DNA of 49,396 bases. It comes from JBDKVA01 sp039679375 (GTDB taxonomy: Bacteria > Bacillota > Clostridia > Acetivibrionales > DTU013). Of the stretch, positions 15,941 to 24,126 are shown in pieces; the stretch's first letter is position 1, and every line of letters begins with the position of its first letter. The stretch is taken from assembly GCA_039679375.1 (NCBI GenBank), contig JBDKVA010000022.1:1-49396 (forward strand), given 5' to 3'. Below the pieces are notes generated by a model. That model had not been told where the DNA came from. It did not search any database and saw only the letters and a list, made by a program, of their open reading frames with translations. A program made the position numbers and the translations under genes.

Positions 15941-16870
15941 TTGAGCAGTATATCAATAAGCAGCAGCCAGAAGACAATACAACAGATCATTGATGAGAAT
16001 TCGGCCTCAACAAGCACCAGAAATACAGGTGACCTTGGCAAGGACGATTTTCTCAACCTGCTGGTCACACAGCTTAGGTACCAGGATCCGCTCAATCCTA
16101 CCGACGATAAGGAATTCATAGGGCAAATGGCGCAGTTCAGCGCTCTGGAGCAGATGCAGAACCTGAACACAAGCTTCACTGCTACGAAAGCCTTCAGCCT
16201 GATAGGAAAAAGTATTTTGGCAAGTGTTAAGGATTCGGTAACGAGTGAAGTCACAGAGGTATCGGGTGATGTTTCAAGCGTTAAAACGAGCTCCGGCAAG
16301 TACTATGTCATTGTGGACGGTACGGAAGTGCTCGTGGATGATATTACGGATGTTACGGAAAGCGCTTATTCATCCGGGAATAACCTTTCTTCCTTTACAA
16401 ACCTGATCGGATGCCTTGTCAATGGAATTGTCTACAATTCCGAGGATGGCGATATGATCAAGGTCAGCGGGAACGTGAAAGCGTTACAGAAAGGCGTTTA
16501 TGAGGATTACGCGGTTATGGACGGCTTAAGTGTCGAGATAGCAGGCCTGAATACAGCAGTTAAGACGACGGACGTCGATTATGTCAGGAATACATTGACA
16601 GTTGCCCATGAGAATGGCGATGAGGTTTCAATCATCATAAAAGACAGCAGTACAGGTAAAAATGTTCCAGTCACTGCCAAACTCGCAGAACTGAACATAG
16701 CGGATAATGGTAAAATTACAGCTGTACTGAACGATCTGCATGTGCCGCTTGAAAGCATCACAAACATTACAAAACCGGTTTCGGGCACAACGGAGGAGGA
16801 AGCATCAGAAACTGACGGACAAGGCGGCGGGGACACGGCTGAACAGGCAGGTGAAAGCAATGGTGGTTGA
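15941..16870 (+). CDS. flgD: Flagellar hook-capping (scaffolding) protein FlgD
   Basis: FlgD caps the growing hook so FlgE can polymerise. The N-terminal conserved region is clear at residues about 27-95 (LGKDDFLNLLVTQLRYQDP, FIGQMAQFSALEQMQNLN). The start is TTG, with AGGAGG 9 nt upstream. At 309 residues it is long compared with common FlgD proteins (about 140 in B. subtilis, 231 in E. coli). The extra C-terminal half reads as two beta-rich modules (VLVDDITDVTES and HVPLESITNI regions) and an acidic Gly-rich tail. It overlaps the next gene by 11 nt. Confidence 0.93.
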   Translation: MSSISISSSQKTIQQIIDENSASTSTRNTGDLGKDDFLNLLVTQLRYQDPLNPTDDKEFIGQMAQFSALEQMQNLNTSFTATKAFSLIGKSILASVKDSVTSEVTEVSGDVSSVKTSSGKYYVIVDGTEVLVDDITDVTESAYSSGNNLSSFTNLIGCLVNGIVYNSEDGDMIKVSGNVKALQKGVYEDYAVMDGLSVEIAGLNTAVKTTDVDYVRNTLTVAHENGDEVSIIIKDSSTGKNVPVTAKLAELNIADNGKITAVLNDLHVPLESITNITKPVSGTTEEEASETDGQGGGDTAEQAGESNGG

Positions 16871-17288
16871 CAGTTCGGGCATCAGTATGAACAGGCCGGT
16901 GATTACCAACAAGCAGCAGGTTACGGGTATTAATTCCACAGGGAGCATTAACAGGCCGACGGGTCCGGCAGCAGGCAGAAGTAATGAGATTGCAGGATTT
17001 GAGAGCATACTGAAGAAAAAACTGGACGAAAGCAGTGAGATTAAATTTTCGAAGCATGCAGAATCAAGGCTGCAGTCAAGAAACATCCTGTTGACACAGG
17101 CACAGAAGGATAAGATGAAGGAAGCTGTCTCAAAGGCAGAGTCAAAGGGTGTCAGGGATTCGCTGGTACTGATGGACAATATGGCGTTTGTGGTGAATGT
17201 AAGGAACAGGACGGTTATTACAGCGGCAAACAGCAACGAACTGAAGGAAAATGTATTCACAAATATTGACGGAGCAGTAATCATATAA
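16860..17288 (+). CDS. Flagellar operon protein of the TIGR02530 type
   Basis: The 142-residue product resembles the small conserved protein that lies between flgD and flgE in many clostridia and bacilli (SwrD-neighbourhood, FlgO/TIGR02530-like). Its recognisable core is KFSKHAESRLQSRNILLTQ followed by a VLMDNMAFVVNVRNRTVITA segment. The start is ATG at 16860 with AGGTG 6 nt upstream, overlapping flgD. Function is not established; position suggests a hook-assembly role. Confidence 0.75.
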   Translation: MVVDSSGISMNRPVITNKQQVTGINSTGSINRPTGPAAGRSNEIAGFESILKKKLDESSEIKFSKHAESRLQSRNILLTQAQKDKMKEAVSKAESKGVRDSLVLMDNMAFVVNVRNRTVITAANSNELKENVFTNIDGAVII

Positions 17289-17368
17289 CAGCCGGACCCT
17301 TTCGGGAGGCTGAGCATCCCTGAACGACGGACGGGATGAGAAGAATATAAGGAGGTCGAACATCAGAT

Positions 17369-18682
17369 ATGATGAGATCAATGTTCTCCGGTGTGTCGGG
17401 CCTTAGGGCGCACCAGACCAGAATGGACGTTATAGGCAACAATGTTGCCAACGTCAACACGGTCGGTTTTAAATCGGGAAGGGTCACCTTCCAGGAAATA
17501 TTCAGCCAGACACTGAAGGGCGCAAGCTCGCCTGACTCCTCTACGGGAAGAGGCGGCACGAATCCCATGCAGATAGGCCTTGGCCTCGGTGTTGGCGCGG
17601 TTGATACAATAACAACAAGAGGAAGCCTGCAAAGGACCGACAACCCGACCGATATGTCGATCGAGGGCGATGGTTTCTTTATTTGCAAGGGAGGAAGTGC
17701 GGACACTTTTAAATTCACAAGGGCAGGGAACTTCGGCATAGACAAGCTGGGCAACCTTGTAACGGGCAGCGGCCTTAATGTGTATGGCTGGCAGGCTTTG
17801 AAGACAGATGGCAGCGGAGAATTTGACGCTGAAAAGCCCATCGAACCGTTAAACCTGTATTCGGATGCATATAGAAACAAGAGGATCATTGCGGCAAAGG
17901 CAACTTCAACGGCTGAGTTGTCCGGTAATCTGGATGCGTCTTCCTTGGATATCGCCACTGCTTCAGCACAGGGCAAGACTGCTCCTACGTTTACTGTACC
18001 AATGACCATTTATGACAATCTTGGAAATGATTATAAAGTAAATGTGAATTTCCAGAAAGCCACTTCCACAGCAACGGGCTCCACCTGGAATTGTACAATT
18101 ACTCCTCCAACCGGAACCACAGCAACGCCGGCAACGACAATTGTATTGACATTTGATACCAATGGTATGCTGACAACTACTACGCCGACATCTGTTGATG
18201 TAACTGTTGATCCACCTGATTCAGCAGGTACGGGAAACTTTGTTATGAAAATTGATTTTTCCAAGATTAATTCTTTTGCGTCCGACAACTCGGTAAAACC
18301 CAAGACTGTCGACGGTTACCCGTCAGGCAGCCTGGTTACCTTCAGCGTCGGTTCGGACGGTATCCTGACAGGTATTTACGACAACGGGCAGCAACAATCG
18401 TTGGGGCTCCTGGCGCTTTCCGGCTTTGAGAACCCTGCGGGTTTGCAGAAGGTCGGAGACAACATGTATATACCGACTACCAATTCAGGTGACTATAAGG
18501 CAGTAAAAGCCGGATCGAACGGCGTTGGCACAATGAATCCGGGAACGCTTGAAATGTCCAATGTGGACCTTTCAAAAGAGTTTACAGAAATGATTGTAAC
18601 ACAAAGGGGGTTTCAGGCAAACAGCCGTATCATAACGACATCGGATGAAATGCTGCAGGAACTGGTGAATCTTAAGAGGTAA
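17369..18682 (+). CDS. flgE: Flagellar hook protein FlgE
   Basis: FlgE polymerises into the hook. The 437-residue product has the N-terminal rod/hook motif (MFSGVSGLRAHQTRMDVIGN, NVANVNTVGFKS), the D1/D2 domains (residues about 80-360, with a Thr/Pro-rich stretch near 230-265) and the C-terminal helix (FTEMIVTQRGFQANSRII, TSDEMLQELVNLKR). AAGGAGG precedes the start; ATG at 17369 and 17372 are both possible. The 80-bp leader holds a CATCCC/GGGATG hairpin. Confidence 0.96.
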   Translation: MMRSMFSGVSGLRAHQTRMDVIGNNVANVNTVGFKSGRVTFQEIFSQTLKGASSPDSSTGRGGTNPMQIGLGLGVGAVDTITTRGSLQRTDNPTDMSIEGDGFFICKGGSADTFKFTRAGNFGIDKLGNLVTGSGLNVYGWQALKTDGSGEFDAEKPIEPLNLYSDAYRNKRIIAAKATSTAELSGNLDASSLDIATASAQGKTAPTFTVPMTIYDNLGNDYKVNVNFQKATSTATGSTWNCTITPPTGTTATPATTIVLTFDTNGMLTTTTPTSVDVTVDPPDSAGTGNFVMKIDFSKINSFASDNSVKPKTVDGYPSGSLVTFSVGSDGILTGIYDNGQQQSLGLLALSGFENPAGLQKVGDNMYIPTTNSGDYKAVKAGSNGVGTMNPGTLEMSNVDLSKEFTEMIVTQRGFQANSRIITTSDEMLQELVNLKR

Positions 18683-18692
18683 AGCCGGGGAT

Positions 18693-18807
18693 GAGATTGC
18701 CGCGGCGCCGTACGCCTCGCAATGACAGGATTCAGGCTGGCGGCGGCAGAAGACAGGTACGCATTACTTTTGTCATTGCGATGAAATGAAGCGACTGCGG
18801 CAATCTT
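18693..18807 (+). repeat. Palindromic REP-like element downstream of flgE
   Basis: The left arm GAGATTGCCGCGG...CTCGCAATGACA is mirrored by the right arm TGTCATTGCGATG...CTGCGGCAATCTT. Such TGTCATTGCGA / GCAATC arms are a pattern seen in palindromic intergenic repeats of many bacteria (recalled, not searched). It lies 10 bp after the flgE stop, outside coding sequence. Only one copy is in the window. Confidence 0.65.
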
Positions 18808-18843
18808 ATTCAAGGGATATAGAGGCGGTCAACAAAATATATG

Positions 18844-18910
18844 AAAACTCAATAATAATTTTTATTAATATACATAATTCGCCTTATTATGAAATTATCT
18901 ATTGAGTTTT
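18844..18910 (+). repeat. 18-bp-stem inverted repeat before flbD
   Basis: AAAACTCAATA (18844-18854) is the exact complement of TATTGAGTTTT (18900-18910); the stem extends inward by ATAATTT/AAATTAT with a single bulged base. The 3' arm ends at the AGAGG ribosome site of flbD, so the structure could mask or expose it. It lacks a terminator-type T-tract after the stem. No other copy was seen. Confidence 0.6.
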
Positions 18911-18925
18911 AGAGGTAAAAATATT

Positions 18926-19129
18926 ATGATTAAACTAACCAGATTGAATGGCACAGAATATGTCCTGAATTGCGACCGGATCGAAATGGTTGAATCGACG
19001 CCGGATACGGTGATATCGACGACCGATTCGAAAAAGTTCATATGCAAGGAATCTGTAGATGAAGTGATAGCCAAGATCGTAGAATTCAAAGGCAGGATAC
19101 AGGTTTTCGCCAATTTATACAAAGGATGA
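18926..19129 (+). CDS. flbD: FlbD-family flagellar protein
   Basis: The 67-residue product is a short FlbD-family protein (MIKLTRLNGTEYVLNCDRIE ... FICKESVDEVIAKIVEFK). In Firmicutes clusters this small gene follows flgE; its molecular role is poorly defined and it is unrelated to the Caulobacter FlbD regulator. AGAGG 10 nt upstream supports the ATG at 18926. In many clostridia motA and motB come next, but here fliL follows after 6 bp. Confidence 0.88.
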   Translation: MIKLTRLNGTEYVLNCDRIEMVESTPDTVISTTDSKKFICKESVDEVIAKIVEFKGRIQVFANLYKG

Positions 19130-19135
19130 GGGGGC

Positions 19136-19657
19136 ATGATTTTGGAGTCAAAAGGTAATTTCTTTATATTGATTATAGTAATTGCAGTTCTTGCACTCAC
19201 TTTGGCTGCTCTTGCAGGCTATCTGTTCATTGTTCAGGGCCATTCAGACGACAGTAGCGCTACTGTGACCGGGAAGGTTGAAAAGGATATACCCAGCAAG
19301 GATGAAAGGGTCAAAATAGCTCTTTATGACGGTAAAAGAGTATACAACCTAAAAAATATCGAAGAAGATAAAGCCAGTCTGATACAGGTTGCCGTTACCC
19401 TTGAATGCTACAAGACGCTTCAGGAAGATAAAAAGGCCATTGTTGAAGATAAGGTCAATGCATATATTGAAGAAATTCAAGAACTGGTCGTCCGCTTTTT
19501 CCTTACAAAGACAAGTGAAGATGTGAAGGATGTAGCTTTCATGGATAACGCCAAGGAAGAGCTGACGAAGCAAATCAACGCATTACTCAATGAAGGTGTA
19601 AAGAAACCTGAGGACATTGTTTATAAAGTCATTTTTTCCGAATGGCTGTTCCAGTAG
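19136..19657 (+). CDS. fliL: Flagellar basal body-associated protein FliL
   Basis: FliL is a single-pass membrane protein that surrounds and supports the stator. The 173-residue product has one N-terminal membrane segment (about residues 8-30, FFILIIVIAVLALTLAALAG) and an extracytoplasmic domain with the family C-terminus (EELTKQINALLNEGVKKPED). GATGAGGGGGC precedes the ATG. It lies between flbD and fliM. Confidence 0.9.
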   Translation: MILESKGNFFILIIVIAVLALTLAALAGYLFIVQGHSDDSSATVTGKVEKDIPSKDERVKIALYDGKRVYNLKNIEEDKASLIQVAVTLECYKTLQEDKKAIVEDKVNAYIEEIQELVVRFFLTKTSEDVKDVAFMDNAKEELTKQINALLNEGVKKPEDIVYKVIFSEWLFQ

Positions 19658-19669
19658 GAGGTGGTTTTA

Positions 19670-20656
19670 GTGGGAGATATTCTGTCTCAAAATGAAATAG
19701 ATGATCTGCTAAAAGCGCTGAGTACCGGTGAAATTGATGCGCACCAGATGCAGAACACCACACAGGAAAAAAAAATCAAGGGCTATGATTTCCGCAGAGC
19801 CAGTAAATTCGCAAAGGATCATATCAAGACGCTCAATATCATATATGATAACTATGCGCGTCTTGTGACCAATTTCCTGACAGGCTACTTAAGGACGCTT
19901 GTACAGGTGGACGTCGTTTCGGTAGAAGCATTGCCTTACAGCGATTTCAGCAATTCCGTATCCAATCCGGTCATACTTGCTCTTATCGATTTTGCTCCGC
20001 TATCCGGTTCGGTTATTTTTGAAATAGAGCCGAATGTGGCTTTTGCACTTGTCGACAGGATACTTGGAGGCAAAGGTTCCTCCATGGAGAGGGTAAGGGA
20101 ATTTACGGAAATAGAGCTTGCAATCATTGAAAGGATTATTATACAGATTCTGAATTTAATGCGCGAGCCCTGGGAAAACGTCCTTTCCATCCGGCCAAGG
20201 CTTGACAAGATCGAAACCAATGCACAGTTTGCCCAGATCGTTGCGCAGAATGAAACGGTGGCGCTCATTACATTAAGTGCCCGCGTTGGCGATGTGGACG
20301 GCATGTTCAACATTTGTATTCCCCATATGGTTGTTGAACCGATCGTATCAAAACTCAGTACGAAATTCTGGTTTTCGAATGTAGAAAAAGAAGCGACGCC
20401 TGAAATGAAAGAATCGATCGAACAAAAGGTAAATAATACAATAGTGCCGGTGATGGCGCTTTTAGGCAAGACATCCATATCAGTCAGCGATTTTATTGAA
20501 CTGCAGCCGGGTGATGTACTGCCTCTTGATGCGGGGATCAATGACGAATTGGAAATACACGTTGGAGAGCTTCTGAAATTTTATGCAACGCCCGGTGTAA
20601 GGAAAAACAAGGTTGCTGTAAAAATTACGAAGACTCTCAAAAAGGAGGAAGATTAG
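19670..20656 (+). CDS. fliM: Flagellar motor switch protein FliM
   Basis: FliM is the C-ring subunit that binds CheY-P. The 328-residue product has the N-terminal CheY-binding motif ILSQNEIDDLLKAL, the CheC-like middle domain and a C-terminal SpoA/FliN-type domain (VSDFIELQPGDVLPLD). TAGGAGGTG is 6 nt before the GTG at 19670; the GTG at 19661 is part of this ribosome site. fliY begins 1 bp after its stop. Confidence 0.95.
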   Translation: MGDILSQNEIDDLLKALSTGEIDAHQMQNTTQEKKIKGYDFRRASKFAKDHIKTLNIIYDNYARLVTNFLTGYLRTLVQVDVVSVEALPYSDFSNSVSNPVILALIDFAPLSGSVIFEIEPNVAFALVDRILGGKGSSMERVREFTEIELAIIERIIIQILNLMREPWENVLSIRPRLDKIETNAQFAQIVAQNETVALITLSARVGDVDGMFNICIPHMVVEPIVSKLSTKFWFSNVEKEATPEMKESIEQKVNNTIVPVMALLGKTSISVSDFIELQPGDVLPLDAGINDELEIHVGELLKFYATPGVRKNKVAVKITKTLKKEED

Positions 20657-20657
20657 T

Positions 20658-21845
20658 ATGGGAGACATGTTATCACAAGCTGAAATAGATGCTTTGCTAA
20701 ATGGTTCCTCTCTAAATTCTGCCGTTAATACGGAGCCTGATTTCGATGACCTCAGCTCACAGGAAATTGATGCACTGGGGGAAATAGGGAATATAAGCAT
20801 GGGCACTTCAGCCACAACATTATTTACGCTGCTTAACCAAAAAGTGACGATTACTACGCCGCGTGTAGAGGTAAGCACGTGGGACGAGCTGACAACCGAA
20901 TTTTCATCCTCATTTGTCGCGGTCGAGGTGGAATATGTCAAAGGGCTTATCGGAAGCAACCTTCTGATCATAAAGGATCAGGATGTAAAGGTCATTACCG
21001 ATCTGATGATGGGCGGAGATGGCAGCCGGATGGATGGAGAGCTTACCGATTTGCATTTGAGTGCGATCAGTGAAGCCATGAATCAGATGGTTGGTTCGTC
21101 GTCCACCTCTATGTCGTCCATGTTCAATAAAAGGATCGATATATCACCGCCCAAGGCATTTATTTTTGATATAAACAACGTCAGGCAGAATGTTCGTGCA
21201 GATAATAATGAAAAGATCGTTAAAGTGGCCTTCAAAATGATTGTCGGAGATCTGATCGACAGTGAGATTATGCAGATACTGCCTATATCCTTTGCCAAAA
21301 AGCTGGTCGAGAACCTGCTCAACATGGAGGCGGACAGCGGCAAGTATGATTTGCCGACAGCTCCAAAGCAGCAGCCGGGTTCCATCGTCCAAAACCAGGT
21401 GAATGAAATTACGCAACCGGAGCAGCAATATTACAGCAAGCCGCAACCGCAGCCACAGCCCCAGCAATATCAGACGGATTATGGTTACGAGCAGCCCGCG
21501 GCAGTCAACAATCATGAAGCGAGGCAGAATAGAGAACCGGTCAATGTGCAACCGGTACATTTCCAGAATTTTGAGGATAACCGGATATTAATTGAAAAGA
21601 AGAATATAAGCCTTATTATGGATGTACCGCTGCAGGTAACGGTCGAACTGGGACGTACCCAGAAACTGATAAAGGATATATTGGCGTTCGGGCCGGGATC
21701 GATCATTGAACTCGATAAGCTTGCTGGTGAGCCTGTCGATATCCTGGTAAACGGAAAAGCAATTGCAAAGGGTGAAGTTGTTGTTATTGATGAAAGCTTT
21801 GGAGTAAGGATAACAGATATTATTCATCCGAGCAAACGGATTTAA
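20658..21845 (+). CDS. fliY: Flagellar motor switch phosphatase FliY
   Basis: FliY combines a CheC-type CheY-P phosphatase domain with a C-terminal FliN/SpoA domain of the C-ring. The 395-residue product shows an N-terminal MLSQAEIDALLNG motif, two phosphatase motifs (LGEIGNISMGTSATTL and ISEAMNQMVGSSSTSM, each with the E..N pair), a Gln/Pro-rich linker (about residues 235-295), and the FliN domain (LIMDVPLQVTVELGRTQK). The ribosome site is AAAGGAGG. It is the second CheY-P phosphatase in the window besides CheC. Confidence 0.95.
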   Translation: MGDMLSQAEIDALLNGSSLNSAVNTEPDFDDLSSQEIDALGEIGNISMGTSATTLFTLLNQKVTITTPRVEVSTWDELTTEFSSSFVAVEVEYVKGLIGSNLLIIKDQDVKVITDLMMGGDGSRMDGELTDLHLSAISEAMNQMVGSSSTSMSSMFNKRIDISPPKAFIFDINNVRQNVRADNNEKIVKVAFKMIVGDLIDSEIMQILPISFAKKLVENLLNMEADSGKYDLPTAPKQQPGSIVQNQVNEITQPEQQYYSKPQPQPQPQQYQTDYGYEQPAAVNNHEARQNREPVNVQPVHFQNFEDNRILIEKKNISLIMDVPLQVTVELGRTQKLIKDILAFGPGSIIELDKLAGEPVDILVNGKAIAKGEVVVIDESFGVRITDIIHPSKRI

Positions 21846-21888
21846 ATAACAGGTTTGATTTGTCAGAACAGCATTTCTTGTCTAATGG

Positions 21889-21917
21889 TGTTATTTATTG
21901 CAATATTATAGTATAAT
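21889..21917 (+). promoter_or_regulatory. Possible internal promoter upstream of cheY
   Basis: The 147-bp gap before cheY contains TATAAT at 21912-21917, with only TGTTAT at the -35 distance (17 bp). The region is flanked by TGTCTAAT (21879-21886) and its complement ATTAGACA (21953-21960). An internal promoter or regulator site is possible; the evidence is weak. Confidence 0.3.
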
Positions 21918-21992
21918 TCACTTGATAATACTGCTATGACATGTTAACATAAATTAGACAGCTCTATACTCACACAATAAGGGGAGAGATTT

Positions 21993-22355
21993 ATGGGGAA
22001 AAGGATTTTAATTGTTGACGATGCTGCTTTTATGAGAATGATGATCAAGGACATACTGTCCAAAAACGGCTACGAAGTAGTCGGAGAAGCCGAGCATGGC
22101 GGCCGCGCAATTGAAAAGTACAGGGAACTTGTGCCGGATCTTGTAATCATGGACATCACGATGCCTGAAGTGGATGGTATACAGGCTGTTAAGGAAATTC
22201 GAAAAATCAATTCCAACTCCCAAGTTATTATGTGCTCAGCTATGGGACAGCAGGCGATGGTTATCGAATCGATACAGGCAGGAGCCAGGGATTTCATCGT
22301 AAAACCTTTTCAGGCTGAAAGAGTGATAGAGGCAGTCAAAAAGGTACTAGGCTGA
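21993..22355 (+). CDS. cheY: Chemotaxis response regulator CheY
   Basis: CheY is a stand-alone receiver that, phosphorylated by CheA, binds FliM/FliY. The 120-residue product has the acidic pair D9-D10, phospho-acceptor D54 in VIMDITMPEVDG, the switch residue in MCSAMGQQ, and the lysine in FIVKPF. AAGGGGAGAG lies upstream. It sits between fliY and fliO exactly as in Bacillus. Confidence 0.97.
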   Translation: MGKRILIVDDAAFMRMMIKDILSKNGYEVVGEAEHGGRAIEKYRELVPDLVIMDITMPEVDGIQAVKEIRKINSNSQVIMCSAMGQQAMVIESIQAGARDFIVKPFQAERVIEAVKKVLG

Positions 22356-22395
22356 TATTCCTTGCATCACTGCTTTTTCGCTATGACAATGCCAG

Positions 22396-22426
22396 AGCCG
22401 TATTTGCCGATGAGTGTCGGACGGCT
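22396..22426 (+). other. GC-rich hairpin before fliO
   Basis: AGCCGT (22396-22401) pairs with ACGGCT (22421-22426), enclosing a CCGA/TCGG inner stem. It ends 8 nt before the GGGGGAG ribosome site of fliO. It has no T-tract, so it is not an evident terminator; it may influence translation or be a remnant of a repeat. Confidence 0.45.
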
Positions 22427-22444
22427 TGAGACCGGGGGAGTTTG

Positions 22445-22993
22445 ATGGGGGTAGATGATGTATTAAAGGTTATTTTGCTTCTGATCGGATTTTGTGCTCT
22501 GCTTTTTCTTACATATGTGACCACCAGATATGTAGGCGGAAAACATAACAAGGCAATGAAAGGCAGAAACATCAGTGTGCTGGAGACCGTGCCGCTTGGA
22601 ATGGATAAGCGTTTGCACCTTGTAAAAGCCGGAAACACCCATGTTCTTATAGCATCTACTTCAAAAACGGTCGAGTTCCTTACAGTTGTCACGCTGGAGA
22701 ATCCGGTACCGGAGCAGGAAGCGGGTCCCGGAAGCATGGGCGGGCAGCAGGCAAAGCCTGCGACCAGCCCCTGGGAAGACGGCAGCCCGTTTGATTTCAG
22801 GTCCTTGTTTGATAAGTATATCGGCGTATATAAAACGAAAAAGGATCATACGGATAAAATACATGATGACGGACAGATGACGGATATGCCGGGAAACCGG
22901 GATTTCAGGTTCAACCTTGTCAGACTGAAGAAAATGATACAAAAGAATGAAATTGTACAAGAAAACGGGGATGACAATACAAATGAGAAATAG
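22445..22993 (+). CDS. fliO: Flagellar export gate assembly protein FliO/FliZ
   Basis: FliO (called FliZ in Bacillus) helps assemble the FliP export gate. The 182-residue product has one N-terminal membrane segment (about 7-26, VILLLIGFCALLFLTYVTT) and the conserved cytoplasmic start NISVLETVPLGMDKRLHLVK. The C-terminal half is charged and poorly conserved. The ATG at 22445 is preferred over the TTG at 22442 given the GGGGGAG position. It overlaps fliP by 11 nt. Confidence 0.88.
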   Translation: MGVDDVLKVILLLIGFCALLFLTYVTTRYVGGKHNKAMKGRNISVLETVPLGMDKRLHLVKAGNTHVLIASTSKTVEFLTVVTLENPVPEQEAGPGSMGGQQAKPATSPWEDGSPFDFRSLFDKYIGVYKTKKDHTDKIHDDGQMTDMPGNRDFRFNLVRLKKMIQKNEIVQENGDDNTNEK

Positions 22994-23753
22994 ATTGAGA
23001 GGTCTTCAAATTGCAATTGTATTTCTTATATTGACTTTTTTCAGCTCAAATGTTTTTGCTGAAACGACGTTCCCTTTCAAATTCGGTTTTGATATCGAAC
23101 CTGCGACGACTCCGCAGGAAGTGTCCTCCAGCATACAAATTCTTCTCATCCTGACTATATTGTCACTGGCGCCTTCTATCATCATCATGATGACCTCTTT
23201 CACAAGAATTATCATCGTACTGTCGTTTTTAAGAAATGCACTGGGTACCCAACAAATGCCGCCAAATCAAGTATTGATTGGGCTTGCTTTGTTTTTGTCG
23301 CTTTTTATCATGAGCCCTGTAATCAGTGATATCAATACAAAGGCTTATGAACCGTTTAACAAAGGCGAAATAACGCAGCAGCAGGCGTTGGATAATTCGT
23401 CTGACGCGATCAAGGGATTCATGCTGAAACAGTTTGGGAGCAATGAGAAGGATCTGGCTTTCTTTGTTTCTCTGGCCAAAATAGAAACTCCGATTCAAGA
23501 TCCGATGGATCTTCCTTTAACAGTGGTCATACCGGCATTTATAATAAATGAACTGACTATAGCTTTTAAAATTGGTTTTCTTATTTTCATACCTTTCCTG
23601 ATCATTGATATGGTCGTATCCAGTACTTTGATGTCAATGGGAATGATGATGCTGCCGCCGGTCATGATTTCACTGCCGTTCAAAATATTGCTGTTCATTA
23701 TGGTGGATGGCTGGAGTTTGGTCACAAAAACACTGGTTACGTCGTTTTTATAG
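22983..23753 (+). CDS. fliP: Flagellar export gate protein FliP
   Basis: FliP forms the core of the export gate in the MS ring pore. The product has a cleavable-looking signal (LQIAIVFLILTFFSSNVFA) then the conserved IIMMTSFTRIIIVLSFLRNA, GTQQMPPNQVLIGLALFLS and C-terminal MGMMMLPPVMISLPFKI. About four mature membrane segments are visible. I choose the ATG at 22983, which gives a compact signal peptide; ATGs at 22971 and 22947 are in frame within fliO. Confidence 0.94.
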   Translation: MRNRLRGLQIAIVFLILTFFSSNVFAETTFPFKFGFDIEPATTPQEVSSSIQILLILTILSLAPSIIIMMTSFTRIIIVLSFLRNALGTQQMPPNQVLIGLALFLSLFIMSPVISDINTKAYEPFNKGEITQQQALDNSSDAIKGFMLKQFGSNEKDLAFFVSLAKIETPIQDPMDLPLTVVIPAFIINELTIAFKIGFLIFIPFLIIDMVVSSTLMSMGMMMLPPVMISLPFKILLFIMVDGWSLVTKTLVTSFL

Positions 23754-23776
23754 AGAGATGAAGTGGAGGTACGGAT

Positions 23777-24046
23777 ATGGATCAGGGGACGATTATCAAT
23801 ATTGCACAGGATGCGCTGCTCGTAACTCTTTACGTGTCTGCGCCAATGCTCGGCCTTAGCCTGCTCGTGGGTCTGGCGGTCAGTATATTTCAGGCGACGA
23901 CCCAGATACAGGAGCAGACTTTGTCATTCATACCCAAGATCCTTGCCATTATTGTTGCCATTGCAGTATTCGGGTCATGGATGCTCAGGATGCTGACCGA
24001 GTATACCAATAACCTGTATGAGAACATTAACCAATTTATTCGATAG
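23777..24046 (+). CDS. fliQ: Flagellar export gate protein FliQ
   Basis: FliQ is a two-helix membrane component of the export gate. The 89-residue product shows both hydrophobic segments and the family motif LAVSIFQATTQIQEQTLSF-like (LVGLAVSIFQATTQIQEQTL). GTGGAGG precedes the ATG. It is followed by fliR after an 80-bp gap. Confidence 0.95.
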   Translation: MDQGTIINIAQDALLVTLYVSAPMLGLSLLVGLAVSIFQATTQIQEQTLSFIPKILAIIVAIAVFGSWMLRMLTEYTNNLYENINQFIR

Positions 24047-24126
24047 TCTGGATGCAGACAGATAACGTATTGTACTGATACAACAGGTTGAATGAAAGGC
24101 TGGAAGTGAGAGGTGGGAAAAGCGAG

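Noticed and set aside
20658..21845. FliY as a frameshifted FliN fused by error to a CheC-like gene
   Set aside because: The CheC-like plus FliN fusion is the normal FliY architecture in Firmicutes, and the frame is continuous through the Gln/Pro linker.
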